This document shows, one piece after another, positions 32,499 through 41,547 of a DNA stretch of 64,000 nucleotides. Each line of letters begins with the position of its first letter. Positions within the stretch are counted from its first letter, which is position 1. The DNA is taken from positions 24,628 to 88,627 of the forward strand of contig CAKSQS010000004.1 in assembly GCA_934486705.1 (NCBI GenBank). Direction: 5' to 3'. This DNA is from an uncultured Eubacteriales bacterium (GTDB lineage: Bacteria; Bacillota; Clostridia; Oscillospirales; Acutalibacteraceae). The notes under the pieces are model-generated. The model was not told the origin of the DNA. It did not search any database and saw only the letters and a list, made by a program, of their open reading frames with translations. Position numbers and translations under genes: made by a program.

Positions 32499-34097
32499 TT
32501 ATTTTTGCCTTCTGTAATCGGGTAGGAGCTTGGGCGATACGGCGTCGGTCTTAATTCCCGCCGCCTCGCGCTCGGCGTCAAATTTGTTAATGTGTTCAAG
32601 GGTCAGCTTGCCCACCTTAACATCCTTTGATTTTGCCGCCGCGTTTTTGCCCGCAGTTCTGCCGAATACGATTATATCAAGCAGAGAGTTACCCATAAGG
32701 CGGTTTCTGCCGTGTATTCCGCCTACAGCCTCGCCCGCAACGTACAGGTTTTCAACGCAGGTGCTCATACCCGTAACGTTAATGTCAATACCGCCGTTTT
32801 GGTAGTGAAGTGTCGGGTATACGAGTATAGGCTCTTTGCGAATATCAATACCGTAGCTTGCGAACATACGCATCATAGCGGGTATTCTCTTTTCAATAGT
32901 GCCCTCGCCGCCGATTTTTTCAATCATCGGGGTATCAAGCCAAACCGCCTTGCCGCTGCCTGTATCTACGCCCTCGTCGCGGTCGGAGCATTCTCTTATA
33001 ATAGATGCCGCCGCAACATCGCGCGTTTCAAGCGGGTGCATAAATACCTTACCGTCGCGGTTTACAAGCTTAGCGCCCAAGGAACGCACCTTTTCGGTAA
33101 CAAGCGCGCCGAAAATCTGCTGCGGGAAAGCCGCGCCCGTGGGGTGGTACTGCAATGTATCGGCATACAAAAGCTTTGAGCCAACACGGTAAGCTAACAC
33201 CAGTCCGTCCGCCGTAGCGCCGTAGTGGTTAGAGGTCGGGAAGCCTTGGTAATGCATTCTGCCCGCACCGCCCGTTGCAATAATAACGGTCTTGGCGCGC
33301 GCCACCATAAGCTCCTTTGTTTCCATATTCATAAGCACAGCGCCTGCGGCGTTGCCGTTTTCATCAAGAATAAGCTCAATAGCCGAGGTAAAGTCCACAA
33401 CGGGAATACCGCGGTTTAAAACCTCATCGCGCAAGGTGCGCATAATTTCAGCGCCCGAATAATCCTTTGCGGCGTGCATACGCTTTCTCGAAGTACCGCC
33501 GCCGTGGGTGGTAACCATTGTGCCGTCGGGTGTTTTATCAAATTCAACGCCCAATTCATTAAGCCACTTAATAGCCTCGGGTGCGTCGCACACAAGCTTT
33601 GAAAGCAGTTCGCGCTTTGCTGCGAAATGGCCGCCGCCGAATGCGTCTACAAAGTGTATAGCAGGTGAATCGTTCGGTTTATCAGCCGCCTGAATACCGC
33701 CCTCAGCCATCATTGTGTTGGCGTCGCCTATGCGCAGCTTGGTAACTATCATAGTCTTAGCGCCGGCGTTATCCGCCTCAATTGCAGCAGACGCGCCCGC
33801 GCCGCCGCCGCCGATGATAAGCACGTCAACATCATATGTAACGTTGTTTAAATCAACGTCGTCCGCCTTAATGCGGCTGTGCGCCTCAAGCATTTCGCAA
33901 AGCTCGTGCGGCACTTGCTCGCCCTTGTTCGGGCCTATTTTAAGGGTGGAAAATTCGCTCTTTTTATAGTCGGGGTGGTAAGCCGCCAAAAGCGCGTCCT
34001 TTTCGTCCGCGGTCATACGGCGCGGCTCTAATGCAATGTTATCTTCTCTTGCGGCTTCAACCGCCTTTAAAGATTTTTCAAACTCTTTTGAATACAT
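32499..34097 (-). CDS. Fumarate reductase / succinate dehydrogenase-type flavoprotein subunit
   Basis: 532 residues. The FAD domain shows VDVLIIGGGGAGASAAIEAD only from residue about 88, after an atypical 85-residue N-terminal extension. Catalytic-type motifs follow: AEGGIQAA, MVTTHGGGTSRKRMHAAKD, LQYHPTG, MHPLETRDVAAASI and GGIHGRNRLMGNSLLD. The protein ends soon after the FAD domain, lacking most of the usual C-terminal helical domain. With the Fe-S subunit 15 bp upstream it forms a soluble-looking reductase that converts fumarate to succinate. No membrane anchor subunit or heme protein is encoded nearby. Confidence 0.9.
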   Translation of the reverse strand: MYSKEFEKSLKAVEAAREDNIALEPRRMTADEKDALLAAYHPDYKKSEFSTLKIGPNKGEQVPHELCEMLEAHSRIKADDVDLNNVTYDVDVLIIGGGGAGASAAIEADNAGAKTMIVTKLRIGDANTMMAEGGIQAADKPNDSPAIHFVDAFGGGHFAAKRELLSKLVCDAPEAIKWLNELGVEFDKTPDGTMVTTHGGGTSRKRMHAAKDYSGAEIMRTLRDEVLNRGIPVVDFTSAIELILDENGNAAGAVLMNMETKELMVARAKTVIIATGGAGRMHYQGFPTSNHYGATADGLVLAYRVGSKLLYADTLQYHPTGAAFPQQIFGALVTEKVRSLGAKLVNRDGKVFMHPLETRDVAAASIIRECSDRDEGVDTGSGKAVWLDTPMIEKIGGEGTIEKRIPAMMRMFASYGIDIRKEPILVYPTLHYQNGGIDINVTGMSTCVENLYVAGEAVGGIHGRNRLMGNSLLDIIVFGRTAGKNAAAKSKDVKVGKLTLEHINKFDAEREAAGIKTDAVSPKLLPDYRRQK

Positions 34098-34112
34098 AAT
34101 CTGCGCGCCTCC

Positions 34113-34787
34113 TTATTTCTCAATTTCGCGGTTGTTGTAAAGCTCTTTAAGCTCTTCAACAGGCTTGCCCATAAGCGATTCTATAATCTCGGTAAACGCG
34201 CCCTCTTTAATTTCCTCAACGCGTTTTTCTAAGTGCTCTGACTTCGGCTCTATATACTTGCCGTTAAGTCTGCGCGCAAGCATTGCAACCTGCGGGTGAG
34301 AAATACCTGCGGGGCAGCGGGAAGAGCACACGCCGCACATAACGCAGTCAAACGATTCCTCTGCGCACTTATCAAACTCGCCGCGCTGCGCGTACGCTAT
34401 GTACTGCATAACGTTAAGCGACTGTGTGCAGCTTTTTGTGCAGGCGTTGCAGCCTACGCAGGCGTAAATTTCGGGGTAAAGCTGCATCATAATCTGCTCG
34501 GTGGGTTTTATCTTTTCAATATCGTAAACCTGTTTTACCAGCGGGAAGAAGGGCAGAGTTGCAACATACATATTGTTTTCAACCTTGGTCTGGCAGGCAA
34601 GGCAGGTTTTAAGCTCGCGGTCGCCCTTTATGCGGTAGATTGTGGCGCATGCGCCGCAAAAGCCGTTGCGGCAGCCGCAGCCGCGTACTAACTGATAGCC
34701 CGCGTATTCCATTGCGCGCATTATTGTAAGGTTATCCGGCACGCTGTATTTCTTGCCGAACAGGTAAACATCAACCATAGTATCCAT
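34113..34787 (-). CDS. Fumarate reductase iron-sulfur subunit
   Basis: 224 residues. An N-terminal [2Fe-2S] domain has RGCGCRNGFCGACATIYR and a fourth Cys in LKTCLAC. Two [4Fe-4S]-type motifs follow, CVGCNACTKSCTQ (near 131) and CVMCGVCSSRCPAG (near 170). It passes electrons to the flavoprotein encoded next. Start MDTMVDVY was chosen because AGGAGG lies 7 bp upstream; a longer reading enters the upstream MITE-like element. It has no CCG domain, unlike archaeal TfrB. Confidence 0.92.
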   Translation of the reverse strand: MDTMVDVYLFGKKYSVPDNLTIMRAMEYAGYQLVRGCGCRNGFCGACATIYRIKGDRELKTCLACQTKVENNMYVATLPFFPLVKQVYDIEKIKPTEQIMMQLYPEIYACVGCNACTKSCTQSLNVMQYIAYAQRGEFDKCAEESFDCVMCGVCSSRCPAGISHPQVAMLARRLNGKYIEPKSEHLEKRVEEIKEGAFTEIIESLMGKPVEELKELYNNREIEK

Positions 34788-34802
34788 TTGTTTTCCTCCT
34801 TT

Positions 34803-35077
34803 AGACAAGCGATAATAATCCGAATACGTTTTTTGTGTGCGGATTTTTCGCATTGCTGTGTTGTAATACTTGTTAATCCGTCAGGATTAACTGCGTTTTA
34901 TGCCTTGCACTGCATAAAAATCAGCTACACAAAAAATCTTCGACCTAAAATGAGCGTATTTTCGTGTGGATTTTTATGCGGAGGAGGCATTAAGGCTTAT
35001 CGCCTTAAAACGACGACAAATGAAAATACACCGAAAAGCCGCCATTTAAGGCGTATTCGGGTTATTATCACTTGTCT
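34803..35077. mobile_element. 275-bp MITE-like inverted-repeat element in the flx-frd gap
   Basis: The ends AGACAAGCGATAATAATCC (34803 on) and its inverted partner ending at 35077 match over 26 bp with two differences. Internal hairpins include TTAATCC/GGATTAA at about 34874 and TTAAGGC/GCCTTAA near 34990. It has no transposase. Its right end touches the stop codon of the upstream reductase gene and its left end touches the RBS of the fumarate reductase Fe-S gene. It resembles the element at 29754-30026 in size and in the outer AGACAA. Confidence 0.7.
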
Positions 35078-35910
35078 TAATACTCGTCGGGCAGCTCGTC
35101 TATTTCGTCAAAGCGGAAAACGGGTCCGTCCTTGCAGACGTATTTTGCGCCTATGTTGCAGCGGCCGCATTTGCCTATGCCGCACTTCATTCTAAGCTCC
35201 ATTGTGGTGTAAACCTGGGTCTTATCAAAGCCCAGCTCCTGAAGCCCCGCAAGGGTAAATTTAATCATTATAGGCGGTCCGCAAAGCACTGCTATCTTAT
35301 CGGTCGTAAAGCCTAATTCCTTAACGTAATTCGGAACAAAGCCCACGTGACCGTCCCATTCGGGCTGCTCGCGGTCGATAGTAAGGTGAACGTTTACGCC
35401 GGTATCCTTTGCCCATTCATCGATTATTTCCTTGTAGTCAACAAGGTCCTGCATACTGCGCGAGCCGTAAACAATATCAATCTTACCGTAGCGGTCGCGG
35501 TAGTGACGGCAGTAGTTAATAACCGAGCGCAAGGGTGCAAGACCTATACCGCCTGCAACGAAAAGCAGGTCGTGACCCACAAATTCGGTATCAACGGGGA
35601 AAGGTCTGCCGTAAGGCCCGCGAATGGTTATTTCCTGCCCTACCTCCATAGAGTGCAGCCACTCTGTAACGCAGCCGCATTTCTTTATGGAAAACTCCAT
35701 AAACTCGGTGTTTGTGGGGGAAGATGTAATTGAGAACATAGCCTCGCCCACGCCGGGAATGGAAAGCATGGCGCACTGTCCGGGCATATGCTCGAAAGCC
35801 TTTTTGCCGTCGGGTGTTACAACGCGGAAGGTCTTAACGTCGGGAGTGTCTATCCTAATATCGGTAACAACGCCGATTTTCGGAATAAGCGGTTCTTTAA
35901 TATCAGCCAT
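35077..35910 (-). CDS. FAD/NAD(P)-binding oxidoreductase subunit (FlxA-like)
   Basis: 277 residues of the AsrB/PyrK-like ferredoxin-reductase family. A FAD-binding barrel (PGQCAMLSIPGVGEAMFSITS) leads to the NAD loop GGIGLAPLRSVINYC (near 123). The C-terminal [2Fe-2S] region is RMKCGIGKCGRCNIGAKYVC. It would oxidise NADH (or NADPH) in the cytosol and feed the Fe-S subunits encoded upstream. It overlaps the preceding gene by 8 bp. Gene context matches FlxA of the FlxABCD-HdrABC complexes known from Desulfovibrio. Confidence 0.88.
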   Translation of the reverse strand: MADIKEPLIPKIGVVTDIRIDTPDVKTFRVVTPDGKKAFEHMPGQCAMLSIPGVGEAMFSITSSPTNTEFMEFSIKKCGCVTEWLHSMEVGQEITIRGPYGRPFPVDTEFVGHDLLFVAGGIGLAPLRSVINYCRHYRDRYGKIDIVYGSRSMQDLVDYKEIIDEWAKDTGVNVHLTIDREQPEWDGHVGFVPNYVKELGFTTDKIAVLCGPPIMIKFTLAGLQELGFDKTQVYTTMELRMKCGIGKCGRCNIGAKYVCKDGPVFRFDEIDELPDEY

Positions 35911-36928
35911 TTGTGTTACCTCCCAGTTTTTTCATTACCTTTACAATGTTCATCTGTATCGGGCATTTTGCAAGACATCTGCCGCAGCCTACGCATGAGA
36001 ACATACCGTCGTTATTTGTCGGGAAATACACAAGCTTGTGCATAAACCTCTGGCGGAAACGCTCTAATTGAGTCAGTCTCGGCTGACCTGCGGACATTTT
36101 GGTAAATTCGGAATACATACAGGAATCCCAACAGCGGAAACGCTTAACGCCGTGACCTGTGTTGAAGTCCTTAATATCATAGCACTGGCAGGTGGGGCAC
36201 ACAAAGGTGCATGTGCCGCAGCCGAGGCAGCTTTCCGAAAGCTCTTTCCACTCGGGGCGGTCGAAAAATTCCTTTGTTTTGCCGTCGCCGAATGCATCAG
36301 CCTTGAGGTTTGCAAGCGGCAGCTTTGCCATTCTTTCGCGCGTCACCTTTTGCTGCTCGGCAACCGCAGTGCTATCGGTATCTTCCGTAATACCGTTAAG
36401 CGCGTTTAAAAGCTTTTCGCCCTTTTCGGTTTTAGCGTCCATATAAAGCGCGTCTTCGGTTTTATAGCATACCACATCGCCCGCAGGCTCTGCCGCGTCT
36501 ATACCGAAAGTGGTGCAAAAGCAGGTCTCATTCGGTTTTGTGCAGGCAAGCGACATTATAACCCCGTGCTCGCGGCGGTTTTTATAATAGCTGTCCTGCG
36601 GCTCTGCCAAAAATACTTTATCCAGCACGTCAAAGCTTTTAACATCACACGCGCGCACGCCGAATACCACAAAATCCTCGGTTTCGCTGCGAGTGTCAAT
36701 AACCTCTATCTTTTTGCCCTCTACCTTAAAATCCATAAGGTTTTCGGTTTGGGGGAAGAAGAAATCCTTTGCGCTCCTTACGGTGTTAAGCGAATCGGAA
36801 AGCTTTTTGCCGTTTTCCCATTTTTCATATTTTGCGCCTGTTTTGGTATCAACCGGCATATAAAGCACATTGTTTTCTGCAATGGCGGAGAAAAGCAAAT
36901 CTAATTTTTCAAGCGATATTTTACGCAT
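35903..36928 (-). CDS. 4Fe-4S subunit, AsrA-like (FlxB-like)
   Basis: 341 residues of the anaerobic sulfite reductase A-like family. The N-terminal domain has VVFGVRACDVKSFDVLDKVF (near 88) and SLACTKPNETCFCTTFG. Two ferredoxin motifs follow, CLGCGTCTFVCPTCQC (near 238) and CVGCGRCLAKCP (near 318). It probably transfers electrons between the NADH-oxidising subunit and the Hdr part. The second ATG (MRKISLEK) was chosen because GGAGG is 7 bp from it but only 1 bp from the first. It overlaps the upstream gene by 8 bp. Confidence 0.85.
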   Translation of the reverse strand: MRKISLEKLDLLFSAIAENNVLYMPVDTKTGAKYEKWENGKKLSDSLNTVRSAKDFFFPQTENLMDFKVEGKKIEVIDTRSETEDFVVFGVRACDVKSFDVLDKVFLAEPQDSYYKNRREHGVIMSLACTKPNETCFCTTFGIDAAEPAGDVVCYKTEDALYMDAKTEKGEKLLNALNGITEDTDSTAVAEQQKVTRERMAKLPLANLKADAFGDGKTKEFFDRPEWKELSESCLGCGTCTFVCPTCQCYDIKDFNTGHGVKRFRCWDSCMYSEFTKMSAGQPRLTQLERFRQRFMHKLVYFPTNNDGMFSCVGCGRCLAKCPIQMNIVKVMKKLGGNTNG

Positions 36929-37910
36929 TTTCATTCCTCCTTACAGCGTCGCCCGGCTCAATATCCTCGGTGGTGTAGTTTACTATCGGGGCGCGCGAGC
37001 CTACCTCTGCGCCCGCCTGATATTCGCCGTAAAAGCTGTCAATATCCTTTATAAACTTGCGGTTGAGCAGGTGCAGCGGAATGTGCTGCGGACATACCCT
37101 TGAGCACTCGCCGCAATCGGTACATCTGCCCACAACGTGGAAAGCGCGGATAATGTGGAACATTTTTTCTTCAAACTCGTTTGAAGCCGCCTTGTTTTCA
37201 ACGCCCGAATTGGGGTTATCAAACACGCACTTTTCGCAGGTGCAGGCGGGGCAAACGTCGCGGCAGGCGTTGCAGCGTATGCAGCGGGATAATTCGTTCT
37301 GCCAGAAAGCGAAACGCTCGTCGGGGGTCATTTTTTCAAGTTTTTCAACCTCGTCAAAGCGGTTGGAGTCTAAAACTTCCCCGTCCTCGCCCAAAAGCTC
37401 ATCGTAAGCCACGTGCTTTTTGGATTTGCAATTTAAGCACCTGTCGGGCAAAAGCTCGTTTCTGTCAAGCGTAATTTCGCCGTCAAACAGTGTTTCTATT
37501 ACCACCTTATCGCCGTTATCGGTCACCTTGGCAATGCCCTCGGCATTGCTTTTAATTTTGCCCGTATCAAGCATACCCGCGCACGGCACGCCCACGGCGT
37601 AAACCTTTTCACGGTCAAAGCGATGCTCGGTTAAAAGCTGGTTAAAGCTGTATGTATCGCAGGGCTTTAAGAAAACAAGAACCTTGTTTTCATTCTTTCC
37701 CGTTTCCTTTACAAGGTACTTTGAAAAGTTAGCGCCGCAAAAATCGCCCCATACAAACTCTTTTTCAATATCCTCGGCGGTGACAAAAAGCGCGGGGGTA
37801 ATATCATAATCAAATTCGCCCTTTTTCCAACCGAAAACACGGTCAACCGTGCCGTTTTTAAGTAATTCGGAGGCTTTATTTACTAAAACTTCGCGTTTTA
37901 TTTCTTGCAT
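36921..37910 (-). CDS. 4Fe-4S subunit with coenzyme F420 hydrogenase beta-like N-terminus (FlxC-like)
   Basis: 329 residues. The first 200 residues resemble FrhB/FdhB-type domains (VFLKPCDTYSFNQLL, VYAVGVPCAGMLDTG), followed by Cys clusters RCLNCKSKKH, CIRCNACRDVCPACTCEKC (near 217) and CTDCGECSRVCPQHIP (near 269). It is another electron-transfer subunit in the NADH-to-Hdr chain. It overlaps the FlxD gene by 13 bp and the FlxB gene by 8 bp, so the set is tightly coupled. Confidence 0.85.
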   Translation of the reverse strand: MQEIKREVLVNKASELLKNGTVDRVFGWKKGEFDYDITPALFVTAEDIEKEFVWGDFCGANFSKYLVKETGKNENKVLVFLKPCDTYSFNQLLTEHRFDREKVYAVGVPCAGMLDTGKIKSNAEGIAKVTDNGDKVVIETLFDGEITLDRNELLPDRCLNCKSKKHVAYDELLGEDGEVLDSNRFDEVEKLEKMTPDERFAFWQNELSRCIRCNACRDVCPACTCEKCVFDNPNSGVENKAASNEFEEKMFHIIRAFHVVGRCTDCGECSRVCPQHIPLHLLNRKFIKDIDSFYGEYQAGAEVGSRAPIVNYTTEDIEPGDAVRRNENA

Positions 37911-38332
37911 CTTAAATCCTCCAATCTCTTGTTTTCACCGAGCGCCGCAACGGTTTTTGCAAAATCGTTCATTGTGGCGGCGAACTTTGCGCCCTCTGCC
38001 GCAGATACCCACTCAACGCGGGTGCGCTCCTTTTCAATGCCTAAAAAGTCAAGCATTGAGAAAAGCAGAGCCATACGGCGGCGGGTATAATAGTTACCCG
38101 AGGTGTAGTGGCAGTCGCCGGGGTGGCAGCCGCAAAGAATTACGCCGTCTGCCCCGCGCTGAAACGCGCGTAAAATAAACATCGGGTTTACTCTGCATGA
38201 GCAGGGCACGCGAATTATTTTAACGTCGGCAGGGTAATTAAGTCTGTTATTTCCCGCAAGGTCTGCGCCGGCATAAGAGCACCAGTTGCAGCAAAACGCC
38301 ACTATAAGCGGCTTATATTCGTTTACTTGCAT
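37898..38332 (-). CDS. MvhD/FlxD-type electron-transfer [2Fe-2S] subunit
   Basis: 144 residues, the standard MvhD size. Conserved cysteines are visible in VAFCCNWCSYAGADLAG (near 12), RVPCSCRVNP (near 43) and LCGCHPGDCHY (near 66). MvhD links hydrogenase or Flx modules to HdrA. It overlaps hdrA by 10 bp. Its presence shows that HdrA here is fed by a dehydrogenase module. Confidence 0.93.
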   Translation of the reverse strand: MQVNEYKPLIVAFCCNWCSYAGADLAGNNRLNYPADVKIIRVPCSCRVNPMFILRAFQRGADGVILCGCHPGDCHYTSGNYYTRRRMALLFSMLDFLGIEKERTRVEWVSAAEGAKFAATMNDFAKTVAALGENKRLEDLRCKK

Positions 38333-40317
38333 ATTGCGTCTACCTCCGCCATAATCTGTTTATTCATAAAGCCCTTTAAGTCCATAGCGCCTGACATACA
38401 GGCAACCGTGCAAGCGCCGCAGCCCTGGCACACAGCCTCGTTTACAACCGCTACGCGGCGAACCTTTGTGGTTCTGTCGGGCATTCTGAACTCTTTATCA
38501 ACATAGGAAATTGCGCCGTAGGGGCAAACCTTTTCGCAGGTTGAGCAGCCGTTGCACATCATTTCATCGGAGTGCGCAACGCACGGGTTACCCGTAAGCT
38601 TATCCTTGCAGAGAAGCCCTATAACCTTAGAGGCAGCCGCTCCCGCTTGGGAAACGGTTTCGGGTATATCCTTCGGCCCTTGGCATGTGCCCGAAAGGAA
38701 CACGCCCGCAGTGGGGCTTTCAACCGGGCGGAGCTTGGGGTGCGCCTCGGTAAAGAAGTCGTTTGTATCCATACTGGCGGTAAGCATTGTAGCAAGCGGA
38801 CGGGCGGATTTATCCGGCTCGATAGCGGCGGCAAGCACCACTAAGTCTGCGTCTATATGCAGCTGTTTGCCGTAAATTAAATCAGAGCCCTGAACCTTGA
38901 GCTTATTGCCCTCGGGGGATACCTTGCCCACCATACCCTTTATATAGTGAACGCCGTATTCCTCAACCGCGCGGCGGTAGAACTCATCAAAGTTTTTACC
39001 GGGGGTGCGCACATCTATATAGAACACATAAACCTCGGTATCGGGGTATTTATCCCTTATAAGCATTGCGTGCTTTGCTGTGTACATACAGCATATTTTA
39101 GAGCAATATTCCTTGCCCTTTTCGGCGCATGCCTCGCACCTTGAGCCGACGCACTGAACGAAAACTATCGTGTGCGGATGCTCATGATCCGACGGGCGCA
39201 AAAGCGTACCGCCCGTAGGGCCTGCCGCGTTCATAAGGCGCTCTAATTCAAGCGAGGTTATAACGTCCTTTGACTGGGAGTAAGCAAACTCGTCAAACTT
39301 CTCCATAGAAATGGGGTTAAAGCCCGTGGCAACCACTATTGCGCCGTATTTTTCCTTAACGAACTCGTCCTTTGCCTCGTAATCGATAGCGCCTGCGGAG
39401 CATACTTTGGAGCAAACACCGCATTTGCCCGTTTTAAGCTTCATACAGTGGTTCGGGTCTATAGTGGCAACCTTCGGCACTGCCTGTGCGAACGGAATGT
39501 AAATGGCGCTGCGGTTATCCATACCGAGGTTAAACTCGTTGGGGACTTTCTTTTGCGGACATTTTTCGGTGCAAAGCCCGCAGCCGGTGCATATATCCTC
39601 TTTAACGTAACGCGCGCGGCGCTTAATAGTAACCTCAAAATTACCCACAAAGCCGCCTACCTCGGTTACCTCGGAGTAGGAGAAAATGCGTATTTTATCG
39701 TTCTGCGCCACATCCACCATTTTAGGGGTTAAAATACAAGCGGCGCAGTCAAGCGTGGGGAAGGTCTTATCAAGCTGAGCCATTTTGCCGCCTATTGTCG
39801 GCTTGGTTTCAACTATATCAACGGGGAAGCCCGCGTCGGCAATGTCAAGCGCGGTTTGAATGCCCGCAATACCGCCGCCTATAACTAAGGCGCGCTTTGT
39901 AACGGGGCTTTCACCCGGGGTGAGCGGCGCGTTAAGGTTTACCTTTGCAACCGCCGCTTTTGCAAGAATAATCGCCTTTTCGGTGCCTATGGGCATTTCC
40001 TTATGTACCCAAGAGCACTGCTCGCGTATGTTGGCAATTTCCACCATATAGGGGTTAAGCCCTGCGGCAGCCGCGGTTTTGCGGAAGGTAGCCTCGTGCA
40101 TACGGGGCGAGCAGGAGCAAACCACAATGCCCGTAAGTTTATAATCGGCTATGGCTTTCTTTATAATCTCCTGACCTGCCTGCGAGCACATATACTGATA
40201 ATCGGTGGAGAAAACAACACCGGGTTCATTTTTAATAGCCTCTGCAACAGCCTTTACATCAACAGTACCTGCAATGTTTGTGCCGCAGTGACATACGAAT
40301 ACTCCAATTCTTTGCAT
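38323..40317 (-). CDS. hdrA: Heterodisulfide reductase subunit A (electron-bifurcating flavoprotein)
   Basis: 664 residues, full length for HdrA. The N-terminal IGVFVCHCGTNIAGTVD, the FAD loop ALVIGGGIAGIQTALDIADAG (near 149) and TLDCAACILTPKM precede an inserted ferredoxin motif CTGCGLCTEKCPQKK (near 242). Two C-terminal 4Fe-4S motifs are CNGCSTCEKVCPYGA and CQGCGACTVACMSGAM. HdrA carries the FAD that splits electron pairs between a high-potential acceptor at HdrB and ferredoxin. GGAG precedes the ATG. It lies 18 bp after hdrC. Confidence 0.95.
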   Translation of the reverse strand: MQRIGVFVCHCGTNIAGTVDVKAVAEAIKNEPGVVFSTDYQYMCSQAGQEIIKKAIADYKLTGIVVCSCSPRMHEATFRKTAAAAGLNPYMVEIANIREQCSWVHKEMPIGTEKAIILAKAAVAKVNLNAPLTPGESPVTKRALVIGGGIAGIQTALDIADAGFPVDIVETKPTIGGKMAQLDKTFPTLDCAACILTPKMVDVAQNDKIRIFSYSEVTEVGGFVGNFEVTIKRRARYVKEDICTGCGLCTEKCPQKKVPNEFNLGMDNRSAIYIPFAQAVPKVATIDPNHCMKLKTGKCGVCSKVCSAGAIDYEAKDEFVKEKYGAIVVATGFNPISMEKFDEFAYSQSKDVITSLELERLMNAAGPTGGTLLRPSDHEHPHTIVFVQCVGSRCEACAEKGKEYCSKICCMYTAKHAMLIRDKYPDTEVYVFYIDVRTPGKNFDEFYRRAVEEYGVHYIKGMVGKVSPEGNKLKVQGSDLIYGKQLHIDADLVVLAAAIEPDKSARPLATMLTASMDTNDFFTEAHPKLRPVESPTAGVFLSGTCQGPKDIPETVSQAGAAASKVIGLLCKDKLTGNPCVAHSDEMMCNGCSTCEKVCPYGAISYVDKEFRMPDRTTKVRRVAVVNEAVCQGCGACTVACMSGAMDLKGFMNKQIMAEVDAICK

Positions 40318-40335
40318 ACGTTATTTTCTCCTTTC

Positions 40336-40728
40336 CTATTTAGAATATTTGCGCATGGCGCTCATAATCGCCTGCTGGGGAATATCGTCGTTTATTTTTT
40401 CGGGAATATCATTAGCGGTCATATGGTTGTTGCCCTTTTGGCGTATCGCTTCAAGGCGCACCGCCTCAATTATCTTTGCCGGCTCTACACCGCGCGGACA
40501 GCGCTCAACACAGGCAAAGCAGGAAAGACATTTATAAACCGATTCCGATTTCATAAGGGTTTCAATATCGCCCGTTTCCACCATATAAACAAACTGGTGG
40601 GGGTGATATTCCATTTCATCATACGAGGGGCAGGTGCCCGAGCATTTGCCGCAGCGCATACATTTAAGCGGATTAACGCCGCTTGCTCTTATAACCTGCT
40701 CCTTTAAAAGCTCTTTTTTATCAGGCAT
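40336..40728 (-). CDS. hdrC: Heterodisulfide reductase subunit C
   Basis: 130 residues, slightly short for HdrC. Two 4Fe-4S motifs, CMRCGKCSGTCPSYDE (near 23) and CLSCFACVERCPRG (near 68), link HdrA to HdrB. The gene overlaps hdrB by 8 bp and has AGGAGG-type RBS upstream. Confidence 0.93.
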   Translation of the reverse strand: MPDKKELLKEQVIRASGVNPLKCMRCGKCSGTCPSYDEMEYHPHQFVYMVETGDIETLMKSESVYKCLSCFACVERCPRGVEPAKIIEAVRLEAIRQKGNNHMTANDIPEKINDDIPQQAIMSAMRKYSK

Positions 40729-41527
40729 TTGTATCCTCCTTTACGCCTAACGCCTCGGCTAATAATTCGGTAAAGTACACAACGGGTATATTGCTGCCGT
40801 TATGCACCAAATTGTACTTGCAAAGCGGGCAGGCGGTAACCGCCAGCTCCGCGCCGTGGCTTTCGGCACTGTTTGTAACGGCGTTGCTTTTACGTTTTGC
40901 GCTCTCGGGGTCTTCAAGCGCAACATAGCCGCCGCAGCACTCGTTTCTGTAAGGGTAAATTACAGGCTCTGCGCCTATCGCCCTTATAAACTCCTCCATA
41001 ACCATGGGGTTTTCGGGGTCGTCAAACGCCATTACCTTGCCGGGGCGCAAAAGCAGGCAGCCGTAATAAGCGGCAATTTTTCTGCCCGTTAAGGGGTTTA
41101 CTACCTTTTCTTTGATTTTATCAAAGCCCACAACGTCGCGCAAAAGCTCGAAATAGTGCATAACCTTTGTCTCGCCCGAATAAGGCTCTCTTTTTTCCTT
41201 ATCCTGCGCAAGATACAGGTTGGCGCGGTTTCTGAACGTTTCGTCGTTCGTTATTTGGTAATTAGTCTGTTTAATAACATTATGGCAGGCGGAGCATACC
41301 GTAACAAGCGGTCTTTCCGCCTCTTTAGCGGCTATAAGCGCACGAACGGACGATAGCTTTGAGGCTATCTCGTCGTTATTGCTTACAAACACGCCGCCGC
41401 AGCACTGCCAGTCCTCTATCTCGCATAGTTCAACGCCCAAAACCTCGGCGCATTTGCGGGCATAAAGGTCAAGCTGCTTAGCTTTTGTGCGGAGTGTGCA
41501 GCCGGGAAAATAACTGACCTTAATCAT
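40721..41527 (-). CDS. hdrB: Heterodisulfide reductase subunit B
   Basis: 268 residues with two CCG domains. The first is YFPGCTLRTKAKQLD ... WQCCGGVFV ... VCSACHNVI, the second YYGCLLLRP ... ECCGGYVALE ... ACPLCKYNL, the pattern that binds the two noncubane [4Fe-4S] clusters of HdrB. In methanogens this subunit reduces CoM-S-S-CoB; here the substrate must be different, possibly another disulfide or a direct partner such as the fumarate reductase encoded downstream. It starts 20 bp after fumC. Confidence 0.93.
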   Translation of the reverse strand: MIKVSYFPGCTLRTKAKQLDLYARKCAEVLGVELCEIEDWQCCGGVFVSNNDEIASKLSSVRALIAAKEAERPLVTVCSACHNVIKQTNYQITNDETFRNRANLYLAQDKEKREPYSGETKVMHYFELLRDVVGFDKIKEKVVNPLTGRKIAAYYGCLLLRPGKVMAFDDPENPMVMEEFIRAIGAEPVIYPYRNECCGGYVALEDPESAKRKSNAVTNSAESHGAELAVTACPLCKYNLVHNGSNIPVVYFTELLAEALGVKEDTNA

Positions 41528-41547
41528 TATTTTTCCTCCCTGAAAAA

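Noticed and set aside
34788..35195. 135-codon plus-strand frame across the second inverted-repeat element
   Set aside because: It runs from the frd RBS region through a hairpin-rich element into the antisense of flxA; no RBS or family.
36921..41527. Methanogen-type CoM/CoB heterodisulfide reductase function
   Set aside because: The host is a Firmicute by all other genes; HdrABC homologues in bacteria use other acceptors, so only the family name is kept.
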